Positions 7,219 to 14,489 of a stretch of 19,502 nt of DNA are shown here, piece after piece. Numbering within the stretch: the stretch's first letter is position 1; each line of letters begins with the position of its first letter. A model generated the notes under the pieces. That model saw nothing but the letters and a program-made list of their open reading frames with translations. It ran no database searches and had not been told where the DNA came from. Both the position numbers and the translations under genes were made by a program. The stretch lies in assembly GCA_029549705.1 (NCBI GenBank), contig JAKPIR010000312.1, forward strand, positions 1 to 19,502, given 5' to 3'. The DNA is from Pseudomonadota bacterium (lineage in GTDB: Bacteria; Pseudomonadota; Gammaproteobacteria; Burkholderiales; Methylophilaceae).

Positions 7219-7901
7219 CCAAGCGCGCAGTGGTATTGCTTTCTGGCGGATTGGATTCTGCCACCGTACTCGCTTACGCGCGTAGTCTGGGCTTTGAATG
7301 CTACTGCTTAAGCCTTGATTATCACCAGCGTCATATCGCTGAGTTACAGGCCGCCAAAAACATCGCTACATTAATGCGTGCGGCAGCACATAAAACCGCG
7401 CAGCTTGATTTATCCTTATTTGGAGGCTCAGCCCTTACAGATGACGCGATTGCGGTGCCAGAAAGCGCCACAACAGGCATTCCGATTACTTATGTGCCAG
7501 CCCGCAACACCATTATGCTGTCACTCGCTTTGGCTTGGGCTGAAGTATTAACCGCACAAGATATATTTATTGGGGTGAATGCGCTAGATTATTCTGGCTA
7601 CCCGGATTGCCGCGGTGAATACGTTAAAGCGTTTCAGAATATGGCCAATTTGGCGACCAAAAGCGCGGTTGAAGGCAAAACAATTACCATTCACGCCCCG
7701 CTGATTGACATGACCAAAGCACAAATTGTGCAGCTTGGTACACAGTTGGGTGTGGATTACGCCATGACCGTTTCATGTTATCAGGCCAATGAACACGGCG
7801 AAGCGTGCGGCCTGTGCGACTCATGCCGCTTGCGGCGCGATGGCTTTTTCGCGGCAGGATTAGAAGATCCAACACGGTATAAGGCACGCACTAACGCTTA
7901 A
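7215..7901 (+). CDS. queC: QueC, 7-cyano-7-deazaguanine (preQ0) synthase
   Basis: An ATP-dependent enzyme that turns 7-carboxy-7-deazaguanine into preQ0, using ammonia. The N-terminal PP-loop SGGLDS is at residues 10-15. The C-terminal zinc site is Cys188, Cys198, Cys201 and Cys204 (ACGLCDSC). The protein is 228 residues, the normal length. ATG 7215 is chosen because it overlaps the queE stop and places VVLLSGGLDS at the usual distance; the frame is open further upstream from a TTG at 7194, but that part lies inside queE. GAGG and AGGA lie in the preceding bases. queD and queF are not in the window. Confidence 0.97.
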   Translation: MTKRAVVLLSGGLDSATVLAYARSLGFECYCLSLDYHQRHIAELQAAKNIATLMRAAAHKTAQLDLSLFGGSALTDDAIAVPESATTGIPITYVPARNTIMLSLALAWAEVLTAQDIFIGVNALDYSGYPDCRGEYVKAFQNMANLATKSAVEGKTITIHAPLIDMTKAQIVQLGTQLGVDYAMTVSCYQANEHGEACGLCDSCRLRRDGFFAAGLEDPTRYKARTNA

Positions 7902-7948
7902 GCGCTAAGGTTATTTGTAAATAAATGCTGTGCAACTTGATAAATAGC

Positions 7949-7978
7949 TTGTCAAAAGCACAATAAATAGCGTAAAAT
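7949..7978 (+). promoter_or_regulatory. Sigma-70-type promoter of the rpsP operon
   Basis: TTGTCA (7949-7954), an 18-base spacer and TAAAAT (7973-7978) give the best two-box promoter match I found in the window. The expected start near 7985 leaves a leader of about 40 bases before rpsP, with AAAGAGA as its ribosome binding site. The 123-base spacer also holds TTATTT-GT-AAATAA (7911-7924), a small AT-rich dyad. Confidence 0.6.
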
Positions 7979-8024
7979 CCGCGCCTTTCTGCTTTAAAAT
8001 TTCTATTAAAAGAGAACTAAGATT

Positions 8025-8501
8025 ATGGTTATTATTCGTTTAGCTCGTGGTGGCGCGAAAAAAACTCCTTTCTACAACGTGGTTGTAGCTGATTCACGCA
8101 ATCGTCGCGATGGCCGCTTTATTGAGCGCGTAGGTTTTTACAATCCATCAGCCAAAGCAAATGCTGAAAGCTTGCGCATTGATTTGGCGCGTGTCACACA
8201 TTGGCAAAATAACGGTGCACAGTTGTCAGAAACCGTTGCGCGTTTGGTGAAATTCCACGCCAAAGGTCCTGAGCACGCAATTGCTGCAAAAGTAAAAGAT
8301 GCTGCGAAAGCCGAAGCTGCTAAAGCTAAAATTGCCGCTGCTGAAGCCGCTAAATTGAAAGCTGCCGCTGATGCTGCTAAAGCAGAAGCGGATGCTAAAG
8401 CCGCCGAAGAAGTTGCAGCTGCAAAAGAGGCAGAAGCCGCAGCCAAAGCTGCTGAAGCCGAAGCTGCTGCTCCAGCCGAAGAAGCGCCTGCTGCAGAATA
8501 A
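8025..8501 (+). CDS. rpsP: 30S ribosomal protein S16 with long Ala/Lys/Glu C-terminal tail
   Basis: Ribosomal protein bS16 binds 16S rRNA and helps assemble the small subunit. Residues 1-82 match the whole of a normal S16 (MVIIRLARGGAKKTPFYNVV, RNRRDGRFIERVGFYNP, RIDLARVTHW). E. coli S16 is 82 residues; here 158 residues are encoded. Residues about 83-158 are low-complexity, roughly half alanine with Lys and Glu, and end in Pro/Ala/Glu. The tail looks like a charged helix resembling a TolA or coiled-coil stalk. The tail DNA (8271-8498) is made of reiterated GCTGCTAAAGCCGAA-like units, so it may have expanded by slippage. It is the first gene of the rpsP-rimM-trmD-rplS operon. Confidence 0.96.
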   Translation: MVIIRLARGGAKKTPFYNVVVADSRNRRDGRFIERVGFYNPSAKANAESLRIDLARVTHWQNNGAQLSETVARLVKFHAKGPEHAIAAKVKDAAKAEAAKAKIAAAEAAKLKAAADAAKAEADAKAAEEVAAAKEAEAAAKAAEAEAAAPAEEAPAAE

Positions 8502-8512
8502 ATCGATACACT

Positions 8513-8530
8513 AAGGTGTTAAAGCACCTT
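8513..8530 (+). promoter_or_regulatory. Hairpin covering the rimM ribosome binding site and TTG start
   Basis: AAGGTG (8513-8518) pairs with CACCTT (8525-8530), extended by a T-G wobble across a 4-base loop. The 5' arm is the only Shine-Dalgarno-like sequence for rimM, and the 3' arm runs into the TTG start at 8529. The structure could keep rimM translation low relative to rpsP. E. coli also restrains rimM translation by mRNA structure, though with a different fold. Confidence 0.5.
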
Positions 8531-9113
8531 GGCAAATAAGTTTATTTTGGAAGCGAGTAATTTAGTCATCATGGGGCGCATCGTTGCGCCTTATGGCGTT
8601 TATGGTTGGCTAAAAGTCGTTCCAGATACTGAAGCGCTCGATGGCCTGCTGGATTACGATACTTGGTGGTTAGGTAAAGGCAATGATTGGCGTGAATTGA
8701 ACGTTGAGGCTGCTAAAATACACAATGATGTGATTGTGGTGAAGCTTGAAGGCATCAACGACCGTGATGCTGCCTTTGCATGTAAAAGTAAACAGGTAGC
8801 CGTGCCAAGGACGGCATTGCCTGAACCTGAAGAAAATGAATATTATTGGTCAGACCTGATTGGTTTGCGCGTAAGAAATAAGCAAGACGTTGATTTTGGT
8901 ACAATCATTGATGTGTTTGAAACAGGTGCAAATGATGTACTTGTTGTGAAGTCAGATGTTCCTCCTGATTTGGTGAAGTTGGCATCTGAAAAAATAGTAG
9001 AAGTCAAAAATGAAAAGCCGCAGGAAAGATTGCTGCCTTTTATTGCCGCGGTGGTTTTAGAAGTAAACTTGAAAGCTAAAACAATGCTGGTTGATTGGGA
9101 CGAAGACTTTTAG
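8529..9113 (+). CDS. rimM: RimM, 16S rRNA processing/30S maturation factor
   Basis: RimM binds S19 and assists maturation of the 3' domain of the small subunit. The N-terminal domain has the family motif VIMGRIVAPYGVYGWLKV, and the C-terminal PRC-barrel has YYWSDLIGLRV, DVFETGANDVLVV, LLPFIAAVV and ending VDWDEDF. These match E. coli RimM block for block. The start is probably TTG 8529 (194 residues). It gives the usual short N-terminal extension before the conserved domain and is preceded by AAGGTG. The first in-frame ATG (8571) would start right at the conserved core and has no ribosome binding site. It lies 27 bases after rpsP. Confidence 0.93.
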   Translation: MANKFILEASNLVIMGRIVAPYGVYGWLKVVPDTEALDGLLDYDTWWLGKGNDWRELNVEAAKIHNDVIVVKLEGINDRDAAFACKSKQVAVPRTALPEPEENEYYWSDLIGLRVRNKQDVDFGTIIDVFETGANDVLVVKSDVPPDLVKLASEKIVEVKNEKPQERLLPFIAAVVLEVNLKAKTMLVDWDEDF

Positions 9114-9128
9114 TGTTGAACGGCAATC

Positions 9129-9866
9129 ATGGCTTATCAGTTTGATGTCGTAACGTTATTTCCTGAAATGTTTGAGGCCGTTACTCAGCATGGCATAACC
9201 AGCAGAGCGTTACAACAAAGTATTTATGCAGTACAGTTTTGGAATCCGCGAGATTACACTACTGATAATCACAAAACGGTTGATGATAGACCGTATGGCG
9301 GCGGGCCTGGCATGGTAATGCTAGTTGAGCCGCTCGAAAAGGCAATTAGCGCTGCAAAAGCCGTGCAAGCATCAAAGCATATAGAAAGTTGGGTTGTCCA
9401 TCTTTCACCGGCGGGAAAGCCGCTGACGCATCAGAAAGTGATGCAGTTGAGTCAAAAGCAAGGCTTAGTATTACTGGCAAGTCGTTATGAAGGGGTAGAT
9501 CAGCGCCTGATTGACACTGAAGTGGATGAAGAAATTTCTATAGGTGATTATGTGTTAAGTGGTGGAGAATTGCCCGCCATGGCACTGATGGATGCGATTA
9601 TTCGCCAATTGCCAGGTAGTTTAGGCGATAAAGATTCAGCCATTGAAGATTCATTTGTAGATGGATTGTTGGATTGCCCGCATTACACAAGGCCTGAAGA
9701 GTATCACGGCGTAAAGGTGCCTGAAGTTTTATTATCAGGCAATCATGCAAAGATTAAGCAATGGCGTTTAAAAACGGCATTGCACAGAACTCGGGATTTA
9801 CGTCCCGATTTATTGGCCGCAAGGCCGTTGACGAAAGAAGAAACACGACTGCTACAGCAAGATTAG
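9129..9866 (+). CDS. trmD: TrmD, tRNA (guanine-N1-)-methyltransferase
   Basis: TrmD methylates G37 next to the anticodon of tRNAs reading CNN and some other codons, preventing +1 frameshifts. It is a SPOUT-class knotted dimer using S-adenosylmethionine. Visible are DVVTLFPEMF at the N-terminus, DDRPYGGGPGMV at 52-63, LLASRYEGVDQR, and EISIGDYVLSGGELPAM, which forms the trefoil-knot AdoMet site. Near the C-terminus are PHYTRPEEYHGVKVPEVLLSG and the KQWR region. The length of 245 is typical. It starts 15 bases after the rimM stop with a poor ribosome binding site, which fits the low TrmD output expected of this operon. Confidence 0.98.
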   Translation: MAYQFDVVTLFPEMFEAVTQHGITSRALQQSIYAVQFWNPRDYTTDNHKTVDDRPYGGGPGMVMLVEPLEKAISAAKAVQASKHIESWVVHLSPAGKPLTHQKVMQLSQKQGLVLLASRYEGVDQRLIDTEVDEEISIGDYVLSGGELPAMALMDAIIRQLPGSLGDKDSAIEDSFVDGLLDCPHYTRPEEYHGVKVPEVLLSGNHAKIKQWRLKTALHRTRDLRPDLLAARPLTKEETRLLQQD

Positions 9867-9929
9867 AGCGCAGGAACAAGTTGCTTCATAATTAAAAGGA
9901 ACCCCGCAAGGGAGAATAAAGGTAAAAAG

Positions 9930-10325
9930 ATGGCAGATATCATTAAAATGTTAGAAGAGGAAGAAATTGCCCGTTTAGGTAAAACCATTCCTGATTTTGC
10001 ACCAGGCGACACCGTGGTGGTTGGCGTAAACGTGGTTGAGGGTAACCGCAAGCGTGTGCAGTCATATGAAGGTGTTGTAATTGCTAAACGTAACCGTGGT
10101 TTAAACTCATCATTCATCGTGCGTAAAATCTCTTCTGGTGAAGGCGTTGAGCGTACTTTCCAAACTTACTCACCATTGATTGCTTCTGTTGAATTAAAAC
10201 GTCGTGGTGATGTACGTCGCGCAAAACTGTACTACTTGCGTGAGCGTTCAGGTAAATCTGCACGTATTAAAGAAAAATTGGTTGCACGCGATAAAGAAGT
10301 CTTGGCGCCAGTAGAAAAAGCGTAA
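9930..10325 (+). CDS. rplS: 50S ribosomal protein L19
   Basis: bL19 sits at the 30S-50S interface and contributes to bridges with 16S rRNA. The 131-residue protein shows the family pattern: PDFAPGDTVVVGVNVVEGNRKRVQSYEGVVIAKRNRGLNSSFIVRK (given here only as landmarks at about residues 23-66), then SSGEGVERTFQTYSP and the basic RRGDVRRAKLYYLRERSGKSARI. The C-terminus extends about 15 residues past the usual end. AAAGGT just before ATG 9930 is a good ribosome binding site, better than those of rimM and trmD, consistent with high expression. A strong terminator follows. Confidence 0.98.
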   Translation: MADIIKMLEEEEIARLGKTIPDFAPGDTVVVGVNVVEGNRKRVQSYEGVVIAKRNRGLNSSFIVRKISSGEGVERTFQTYSPLIASVELKRRGDVRRAKLYYLRERSGKSARIKEKLVARDKEVLAPVEKA

Positions 10326-10346
10326 AAACTTCTTTACTAAAATCAT

Positions 10347-10385
10347 AAAAAGCCCTGAAACAGAATATGTTTTAGGGCTTTTTTA
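10347..10385 (+). terminator. Rho-independent terminator of the rpsP-rplS operon
   Basis: The stem AGCCCTGAAAC / GTTTTAGGGCT (10351-10361 and 10369-10379, one G-T wobble) has a 7-base loop and ends in TTTTTT (10379-10384). The preceding A-run extends the pairing. It begins 21 bases after the rplS stop. Confidence 0.92.
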
Positions 10386-10386
10386 A

Positions 10387-10415
10387 TTGCACTAACATCA
10401 ATAATAGCGTTTAAT
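10387..10415 (+). promoter_or_regulatory. Candidate promoter for ogt-xerD
   Basis: TTGCAC (10387-10392), an exact 17-base spacer and TTTAAT (10410-10415) follow directly after the rplS terminator. The predicted start coincides with the ogt ATG at 10422, so a transcript would be leaderless; there is no Shine-Dalgarno sequence. Confidence 0.4.
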
Positions 10416-10421
10416 TAGCAT

Positions 10422-10925
10422 ATGAAAAGTCAGCATAAGCACATTTCAGAATATGAAGCCGTTGTAGAAACGCCATTCGGTGCAGTGGGAATTGTGGCTC
10501 AGGGCTTGCAAGTGGTTATCGATTTGTTGCCCGAAAAACTTGAACAAAAACCTGCCACGCAAAAATTAGCGCAAAACATCGCCACACAGATTGAAGCGTA
10601 TTTAAAAAACGCCAACAGTGGCTTTAATTTGCCCATCAAGCTAAAAGGTACACCGTTCCAGCGTAGCGTTTGGCAGATTATTGGTGCAATTCCAAGTGGG
10701 CAGGTGCTCACTTATAGCCAAATTGCCGAGCAGCTTAAATCAAGCCCGCGCGCCGTGGCTAATGCATGCGGTGCGAATTTTCTGCCGATTGTCATTCCGT
10801 GTCACCGCGTTGTGGCAAAAGATGGTCTGGGAGGCTTTATGCGAGACGCTGAACACGGTCTTGCTATTAAAAAATGGCTTCTCAGGCATGAAGGCGCCAT
10901 TGATGAAAATGGAAATTTAGTTTGA
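10422..10925 (+). CDS. ogt: Methylated-DNA--[protein]-cysteine S-methyltransferase
   Basis: A suicide repair protein that moves the alkyl group from O6-alkylguanine in DNA to its own cysteine. The active-site motif PCHRV is at 126-130, with acceptor Cys127. GTPFQRSVWQII (76-87), the DNA-binding TYSQIAEQL and the conserved Arg of SPRAVANACGAN (108-119) precede it. The protein has 167 residues with a short N-terminal domain and no AraC-type Ada regulatory domain, so it is an Ogt/MGMT type. xerD begins 4 bases after its stop. The symbol ogt is by family resemblance. Confidence 0.94.
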   Translation: MKSQHKHISEYEAVVETPFGAVGIVAQGLQVVIDLLPEKLEQKPATQKLAQNIATQIEAYLKNANSGFNLPIKLKGTPFQRSVWQIIGAIPSGQVLTYSQIAEQLKSSPRAVANACGANFLPIVIPCHRVVAKDGLGGFMRDAEHGLAIKKWLLRHEGAIDENGNLV

Positions 10926-10929
10926 GTCA

Positions 10930-11829
10930 ATGGCGTTAGAAAGTGCAGAAGCCCAGCAGTTAGATGCCTTTATTGACCACCTCTGGCTTGAAGACGGCTT
11001 ATCTAAAAACACGCTTGAAAGTTATCGACTGGATTTAACCAGTTTTGCACTATGGCTGCCTACGCAAAAAAAACAACTGCTCACAGTTGAAGGTGCTGAT
11101 ATTCAGCAATATCTTGCCGTTAAATTTCCGCTAAGTAAACCACGCAGTATCAGCCGATTGATAGCCACTTTGCGACGTTTTTATCGCTACTATCTGCGTG
11201 AAAATCTGATTAAAACGGACCCTACCATTCAAATACAGTCGCCTAAGTTGCCGCGCAGCTTGCCTAAAAGTTTGAATGAGGAAGAGGTCATGGCTTTGCT
11301 CATTGCCCCCAAAGTTGCCGAGCCTGCAGGCCTTCGTGATAAAGCCATGCTGGAGTTGCTGTACGCCTGCGGATTGCGGGTATCAGAGTTGGTTAATATC
11401 AAGACCACTGAAGTCAGCATTCACGATGCTGTTGTCAGGGTGACGGGCAAAGGCAGCAAAACGCGCTTGGTTCCCATGGGTGAAGAGGCGGCCGATTGGA
11501 TTTCAACTTATTTGCGCGAAGCAAGGCCTGTATTGCTACAAAAAAGGCTCTGTGATGCGCTGTTTGTCACCAATCGTGGCACTGAAATGACGCGCCAAGC
11601 TTTTTGGTACCTGATTAAACGCTACGCTTTGCTGGCAGGCATTAACAAGCATATGTCGCCACATGTGCTGCGCCATGCGTTTGCAACGCATTTGCTCAAT
11701 CATGGCGCCGATTTGCGCGTTGTGCAAATGCTGTTAGGGCATGCGGATATTTCAACCACGCAGATTTATACGCATGTGGCACGTGAGAGGCTGAAGCAAT
11801 TGCATAGTGTGCATCATCCGCGCGGTTAG
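10930..11829 (+). CDS. xerD: Tyrosine recombinase XerD
   Basis: XerD, with XerC and FtsK, resolves chromosome dimers at dif by site-specific recombination. The N-terminal SAM-like core-binding domain spans about 8-95. The catalytic domain carries the full active site: Arg150 (ACGLRVSEL), Lys174 (TGKGSK), His245 and Arg248 (HVLRHAFATHLLNHGADLR), His271 (LGHADISTTQ) and Tyr280 (IYTHV). At 299 residues it is full length. XerD is preferred over XerC from the HGADLRVVQMLLGHADISTTQIYTHV landmark region, but the distinction is by memory of family patterns. It is coupled to ogt (4-base gap) and converges with folB. Confidence 0.93.
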   Translation: MALESAEAQQLDAFIDHLWLEDGLSKNTLESYRLDLTSFALWLPTQKKQLLTVEGADIQQYLAVKFPLSKPRSISRLIATLRRFYRYYLRENLIKTDPTIQIQSPKLPRSLPKSLNEEEVMALLIAPKVAEPAGLRDKAMLELLYACGLRVSELVNIKTTEVSIHDAVVRVTGKGSKTRLVPMGEEAADWISTYLREARPVLLQKRLCDALFVTNRGTEMTRQAFWYLIKRYALLAGINKHMSPHVLRHAFATHLLNHGADLRVVQMLLGHADISTTQIYTHVARERLKQLHSVHHPRG

Positions 11830-11857
11830 GTGCAGTTTTATCATCAAAGTCGCTAAC

Positions 11858-11875
11858 GCATTCACAGATGAATGC
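11858..11875. terminator. Possible hairpin terminator between convergent xerD and folB
   Basis: GCATTCA (11858-11864) and TGAATGC (11869-11875) form a 7-bp stem with a 4-base loop in the 55-base spacer between convergent genes. Only a loose T-rich stretch follows on the plus strand, so this is tentative. Confidence 0.35.
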
Positions 11876-11884
11876 AATGGTGCG

Positions 11885-12238
11885 TCATGTTTTTGTTCTT
11901 TCAACGACAACCCCCAAAGCTTTCAGCCCAGCTAAAATCGCGGGCTTAGCCACTTTCACCTTCACGCTTAACGCGCCAAATTCTTTTAAAATCAATTGGC
12001 AAATATGTTCGGCTAAGGCTTCTACTAGCTGAAAGCTGTTTTCATTTAAGGTTTCGCGGATGCGGCCAACCACTGCGCCGTAGTCGATGGTGTCGTTAAT
12101 AGCGTCACTTTTGCTGGCCTTCGTTAAATCGTAGCCAATCTCAATGTCTAAAATAATGGTTTGTGGGGTCATGCGTTCCCATTCGGGTACCCCCAGTTTA
12201 GTTTGCACTTTGAGTTCGTTGATGAAAATAGTGTCCAT
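11885..12238 (-). CDS. folB: FolB, dihydroneopterin aldolase
   Basis: FolB cleaves 7,8-dihydroneopterin to 6-hydroxymethyl-7,8-dihydropterin and glycolaldehyde in folate synthesis. The 117-residue protein has the pattern of the family: GVPEWER near the N-terminus (a Glu here binds the pterin), TIDYGAVVGRI at 50-60, LVEALAEHI at 71-79, and the catalytic Lys of VAKPAIL at residue 98. It is divergent from plsY with only 52 bases between the two starts, a common betaproteobacterial pairing, so both promoters must lie in that short gap; I could not pick a convincing box. No ribosome binding site precedes the ATG. Confidence 0.93.
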   Translation of the reverse strand: MDTIFINELKVQTKLGVPEWERMTPQTIILDIEIGYDLTKASKSDAINDTIDYGAVVGRIRETLNENSFQLVEALAEHICQLILKEFGALSVKVKVAKPAILAGLKALGVVVERTKT

Positions 12239-12290
12239 GATTTGGGCGATGGTTTAGAATGTAATTAACCAGATTTTAGAGCAAAACAAT

Positions 12291-12911
12291 ATGAATGAGT
12301 TAGGTTTTATTCCAGTGACGCTAATCCCTACCGTGTGGATTGCTGCGGCGTATTTGGTGGGTTCAGTCGCATTTGGCATTTTGGTGAGCAAGGCGTTTGG
12401 CCTGCCAGACCCGCGAACAGTTGGCAGCGGTAATATTGGGGCGACGAATGTGGCGCGTAGTGGTAAAAAATCTGCCGCCATTTTAACCTTGCTGGGTGAT
12501 GTGCTTAAAGGCTGGTTACCCGTGTGGCTGGCGTTGCAGTCTGATATGTTGATGTGGGTGGTGGCGTGCGTTGGCTTGGCTGTATTTTTTGGCCATTTGT
12601 ACCCCATTTATTACAAATTCAAGGGTGGTAAGGGCGTAGCCACTGCATTGGGCGTGATGTTGGCGCTTTCGCCTTGGGTTGCGTTAGCAGCATTGGCAAC
12701 TTGGTTGGTGGTGTTTGCAATTTCGCGCTATTCATCGCTTGCCGCTATTACGGCTGCAGCATTGGCGCCAGTGTATGCGTGGTTTTTCTTGTCGGCGTAT
12801 AAAGATTATTTTATGGCAGTGCTGGTGATGGCGGTATTTTTAATTTGGCGACACCGTAGCAACATACAAAAATTGCTGGCTGGAACTGAGTCAGGTTTTG
12901 GTAAAAAATAG
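12291..12911 (+). CDS. plsY: PlsY, acyl-phosphate glycerol-3-phosphate acyltransferase
   Basis: An inner-membrane enzyme that transfers an acyl group from acyl-phosphate (made by PlsX) to glycerol-3-phosphate, the first step of phospholipid synthesis. The 206-residue protein is strongly hydrophobic with several membrane segments. It carries the three loop motifs of the family: GSGNIGATN (45-53, phosphate binding), the glycine-rich YKFKGGKGVAT (about 107-117), and a late motif near IWRHRSNIQKLLAG. The start at ATG 12291 fits the first membrane segment. It ends 140 bases before the convergent tsaD, with a hairpin repeat in between. Confidence 0.95.
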   Translation: MNELGFIPVTLIPTVWIAAAYLVGSVAFGILVSKAFGLPDPRTVGSGNIGATNVARSGKKSAAILTLLGDVLKGWLPVWLALQSDMLMWVVACVGLAVFFGHLYPIYYKFKGGKGVATALGVMLALSPWVALAALATWLVVFAISRYSSLAAITAAALAPVYAWFFLSAYKDYFMAVLVMAVFLIWRHRSNIQKLLAGTESGFGKK

Positions 12912-12985
12912 CTGGAATTCGGCGGATTTTTACTGATTAAATTTTAAGCAAAAATAAGCAAAATCAACACAAACCTTTTGACCAC

Positions 12986-13018
12986 CCCTGCAAGCCTTGT
13001 AAATAAAGGCTTGCAGGG
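12986..13018. repeat. Dispersed hairpin repeat, copy 3
   Basis: CCCTGCAAGCCTT and AAGGCTTGCAGGG form a perfect 13-bp stem with a 7-base loop, GTAAATA. It is the reverse-complement orientation of copy 1 and the same orientation as copy 2. Compared with them, the pair 12987/13017 is C-G in place of T-A, a compensatory change that keeps the stem. It lies between the convergent plsY and tsaD, where a bidirectional terminator would be expected. Confidence 0.82.
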
Positions 13019-13051
13019 CATTGAAATTCTCTCGGGCGAAAATCAGAATCT

Positions 13052-14074
13052 TTAAGGTGCTTTTAATTCACCTAAATCCCATCTTGGTTTTACGCTGAAA
13101 CTGTAATCACTATCCTCGATTTTCTGCATAGCTTTCAGACGCATTGCCCCAGCAAAAGCAATCATCGCACCATTGTCGGTGCAAAACTCTAAGCGTGGAT
13201 AGCTGACGGTGCAGTGTTTGCGCTTGGTCGCTGCATTCAGTTTTTCACGCAGTTTGCTGTTGGCGCCCACGCCACCAGAAACAATTAAATTATCTAAACC
13301 TGTTTCACGTAAGGCCGCCATACATTTGGTGGTCAGCACTTCTGTAACGGCTTCTTGAAACTCCCAGGCAATATCAGCTTTGGTTTGTTCATCTAAATTA
13401 GGGTGAGTGTTTACTAGCGTTAAAACCGCCGTTTTTAAGCCACTAAAGCTAAAATTTAAATCTCCGCTATTTAGCAATGGGCGTGGCAATTTAAAGCGCG
13501 GTTTGCCCGTTTGCGCTAATTTAGAAAGTGCCGGACCACCTGGGTAGCCAAGTCCCAGCAATTTAGCGGTTTTATCAAAGGCTTCACCCGCTGCGTCATC
13601 TAATGTGTCACCAAGCAAGGTGTATTGGCCAATGCCATCTACCCGCATTAGTTGACTATGCCCGCCAGAAACCAGCAGCGCCACAAATGGAAACGTTGGT
13701 GGATTTTCTTCAAGCAAAGGTGCCAATAAATGGCCTTCTAAGTGATGCACGCAGATGGTAGGGATTTGCAGGCTAAACGCGAGGGATTCTGCAAAGCTTG
13801 TGCCCACCAATAGCGCACCGGAGAGGCCTGGGCCTTGCGTGTAGGCAATGGCATCAATGTCTTGCAGTGTTTTGTTGGCCTCTTTTAAAACGTGCTCAGT
13901 CAGTGGCAATACGCGCCGAATATGGTCACGCGAGGCGAGTTCTGGCACTACACCGCCGTACTCAGCGTGCATTTCAACCTGCGAATGTAGGGCATGCGAG
14001 AGTAAGCCAAGCGCCGTATCATACAAGGCCAGCCCCGTTTCGTCACAAGAAGATTCAACGCCTAAAATTAACAT
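13052..14074 (-). CDS. tsaD: TsaD, tRNA N6-threonylcarbamoyladenosine transferase
   Basis: TsaD (formerly Gcp) transfers threonylcarbamoyl from the adenylate to A37 of ANN-decoding tRNAs, with TsaB and TsaE. The N-terminal ASKHA-fold motif MLILGVESSCDETG and GGVVPELASRDH are clear. The metal-binding histidines are His111 and His115 (HHLEGH). SGGHSQL, DDAAGEAFDKTAKLLGLGYPGG, the NFSFSGLKTAV block and SGGVGANSKLR near the C-terminus complete the fold. At 340 residues it is full length. It reads opposite to rpsU from a 193-base AT-rich gap (14075-14267) in which I could not identify clear promoter boxes. The substrates include tRNA-Ile species such as the one at the end of the window. Confidence 0.97.
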   Translation of the reverse strand: MLILGVESSCDETGLALYDTALGLLSHALHSQVEMHAEYGGVVPELASRDHIRRVLPLTEHVLKEANKTLQDIDAIAYTQGPGLSGALLVGTSFAESLAFSLQIPTICVHHLEGHLLAPLLEENPPTFPFVALLVSGGHSQLMRVDGIGQYTLLGDTLDDAAGEAFDKTAKLLGLGYPGGPALSKLAQTGKPRFKLPRPLLNSGDLNFSFSGLKTAVLTLVNTHPNLDEQTKADIAWEFQEAVTEVLTTKCMAALRETGLDNLIVSGGVGANSKLREKLNAATKRKHCTVSYPRLEFCTDNGAMIAFAGAMRLKAMQKIEDSDYSFSVKPRWDLGELKAP

Positions 14075-14267
14075 GAATGGTAATGGATGAATTGTAAAGG
14101 TTGAATTATTACGTATTTAGCCGATTAATGCATAAAAGTAATTGAATAAAAACAATTATGCGATTAAAATAGTCGGCTTTTCTCAGTTTCTAAACCTTAG
14201 TATTTATAAAGTGTTTAAGGTAATTGAGCATAATTTAACTAACTTCTTACAAAATAAGAGAGATTGA

Positions 14268-14480
14268 ATGTCTAGTGTACGCGTAAAAGAAAATGAGCCG
14301 TTTGACGTTGCCCTTCGCCGTTTTAAACGCCTAATTGAAAAAACTGGTTTATTGAATGATCTTCGCGCCCGCGAATTTTATGAGAAACCAACATGGGAAC
14401 GTAAACGTAAAGCGGCTGCGGCAGTTAAGCGTCAATATCGTCGCCTAATGAAGCAAACATTACCAGCTAAACTTTACTAA
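14268..14480 (+). CDS. rpsU: 30S ribosomal protein S21
   Basis: bS21 is needed for initiation on the small subunit, near the anti-Shine-Dalgarno end of 16S rRNA. The 70-residue basic protein shows VRVKENEPFDVALRRFKR at the start, IEKTGLL, LRAREFYEKPTWERKRK and ends in LPAKLY, the typical length and pattern. AGAGAG shortly before the ATG is a reasonable ribosome binding site. It heads the rpsU/dnaG/rpoD macromolecular synthesis operon, with a small gene and yqeY in between. Confidence 0.98.
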   Translation: MSSVRVKENEPFDVALRRFKRLIEKTGLLNDLRAREFYEKPTWERKRKAAAAVKRQYRRLMKQTLPAKLY

Positions 14481-14489
14481 GTTAGTCTG

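Noticed and set aside
8138..8446. Long alanine/serine-rich frame on the minus strand inside rpsP
   Set aside because: It is the mirror of the repetitive S16 tail; low-complexity GCT/GCC-rich DNA stays open on both strands.
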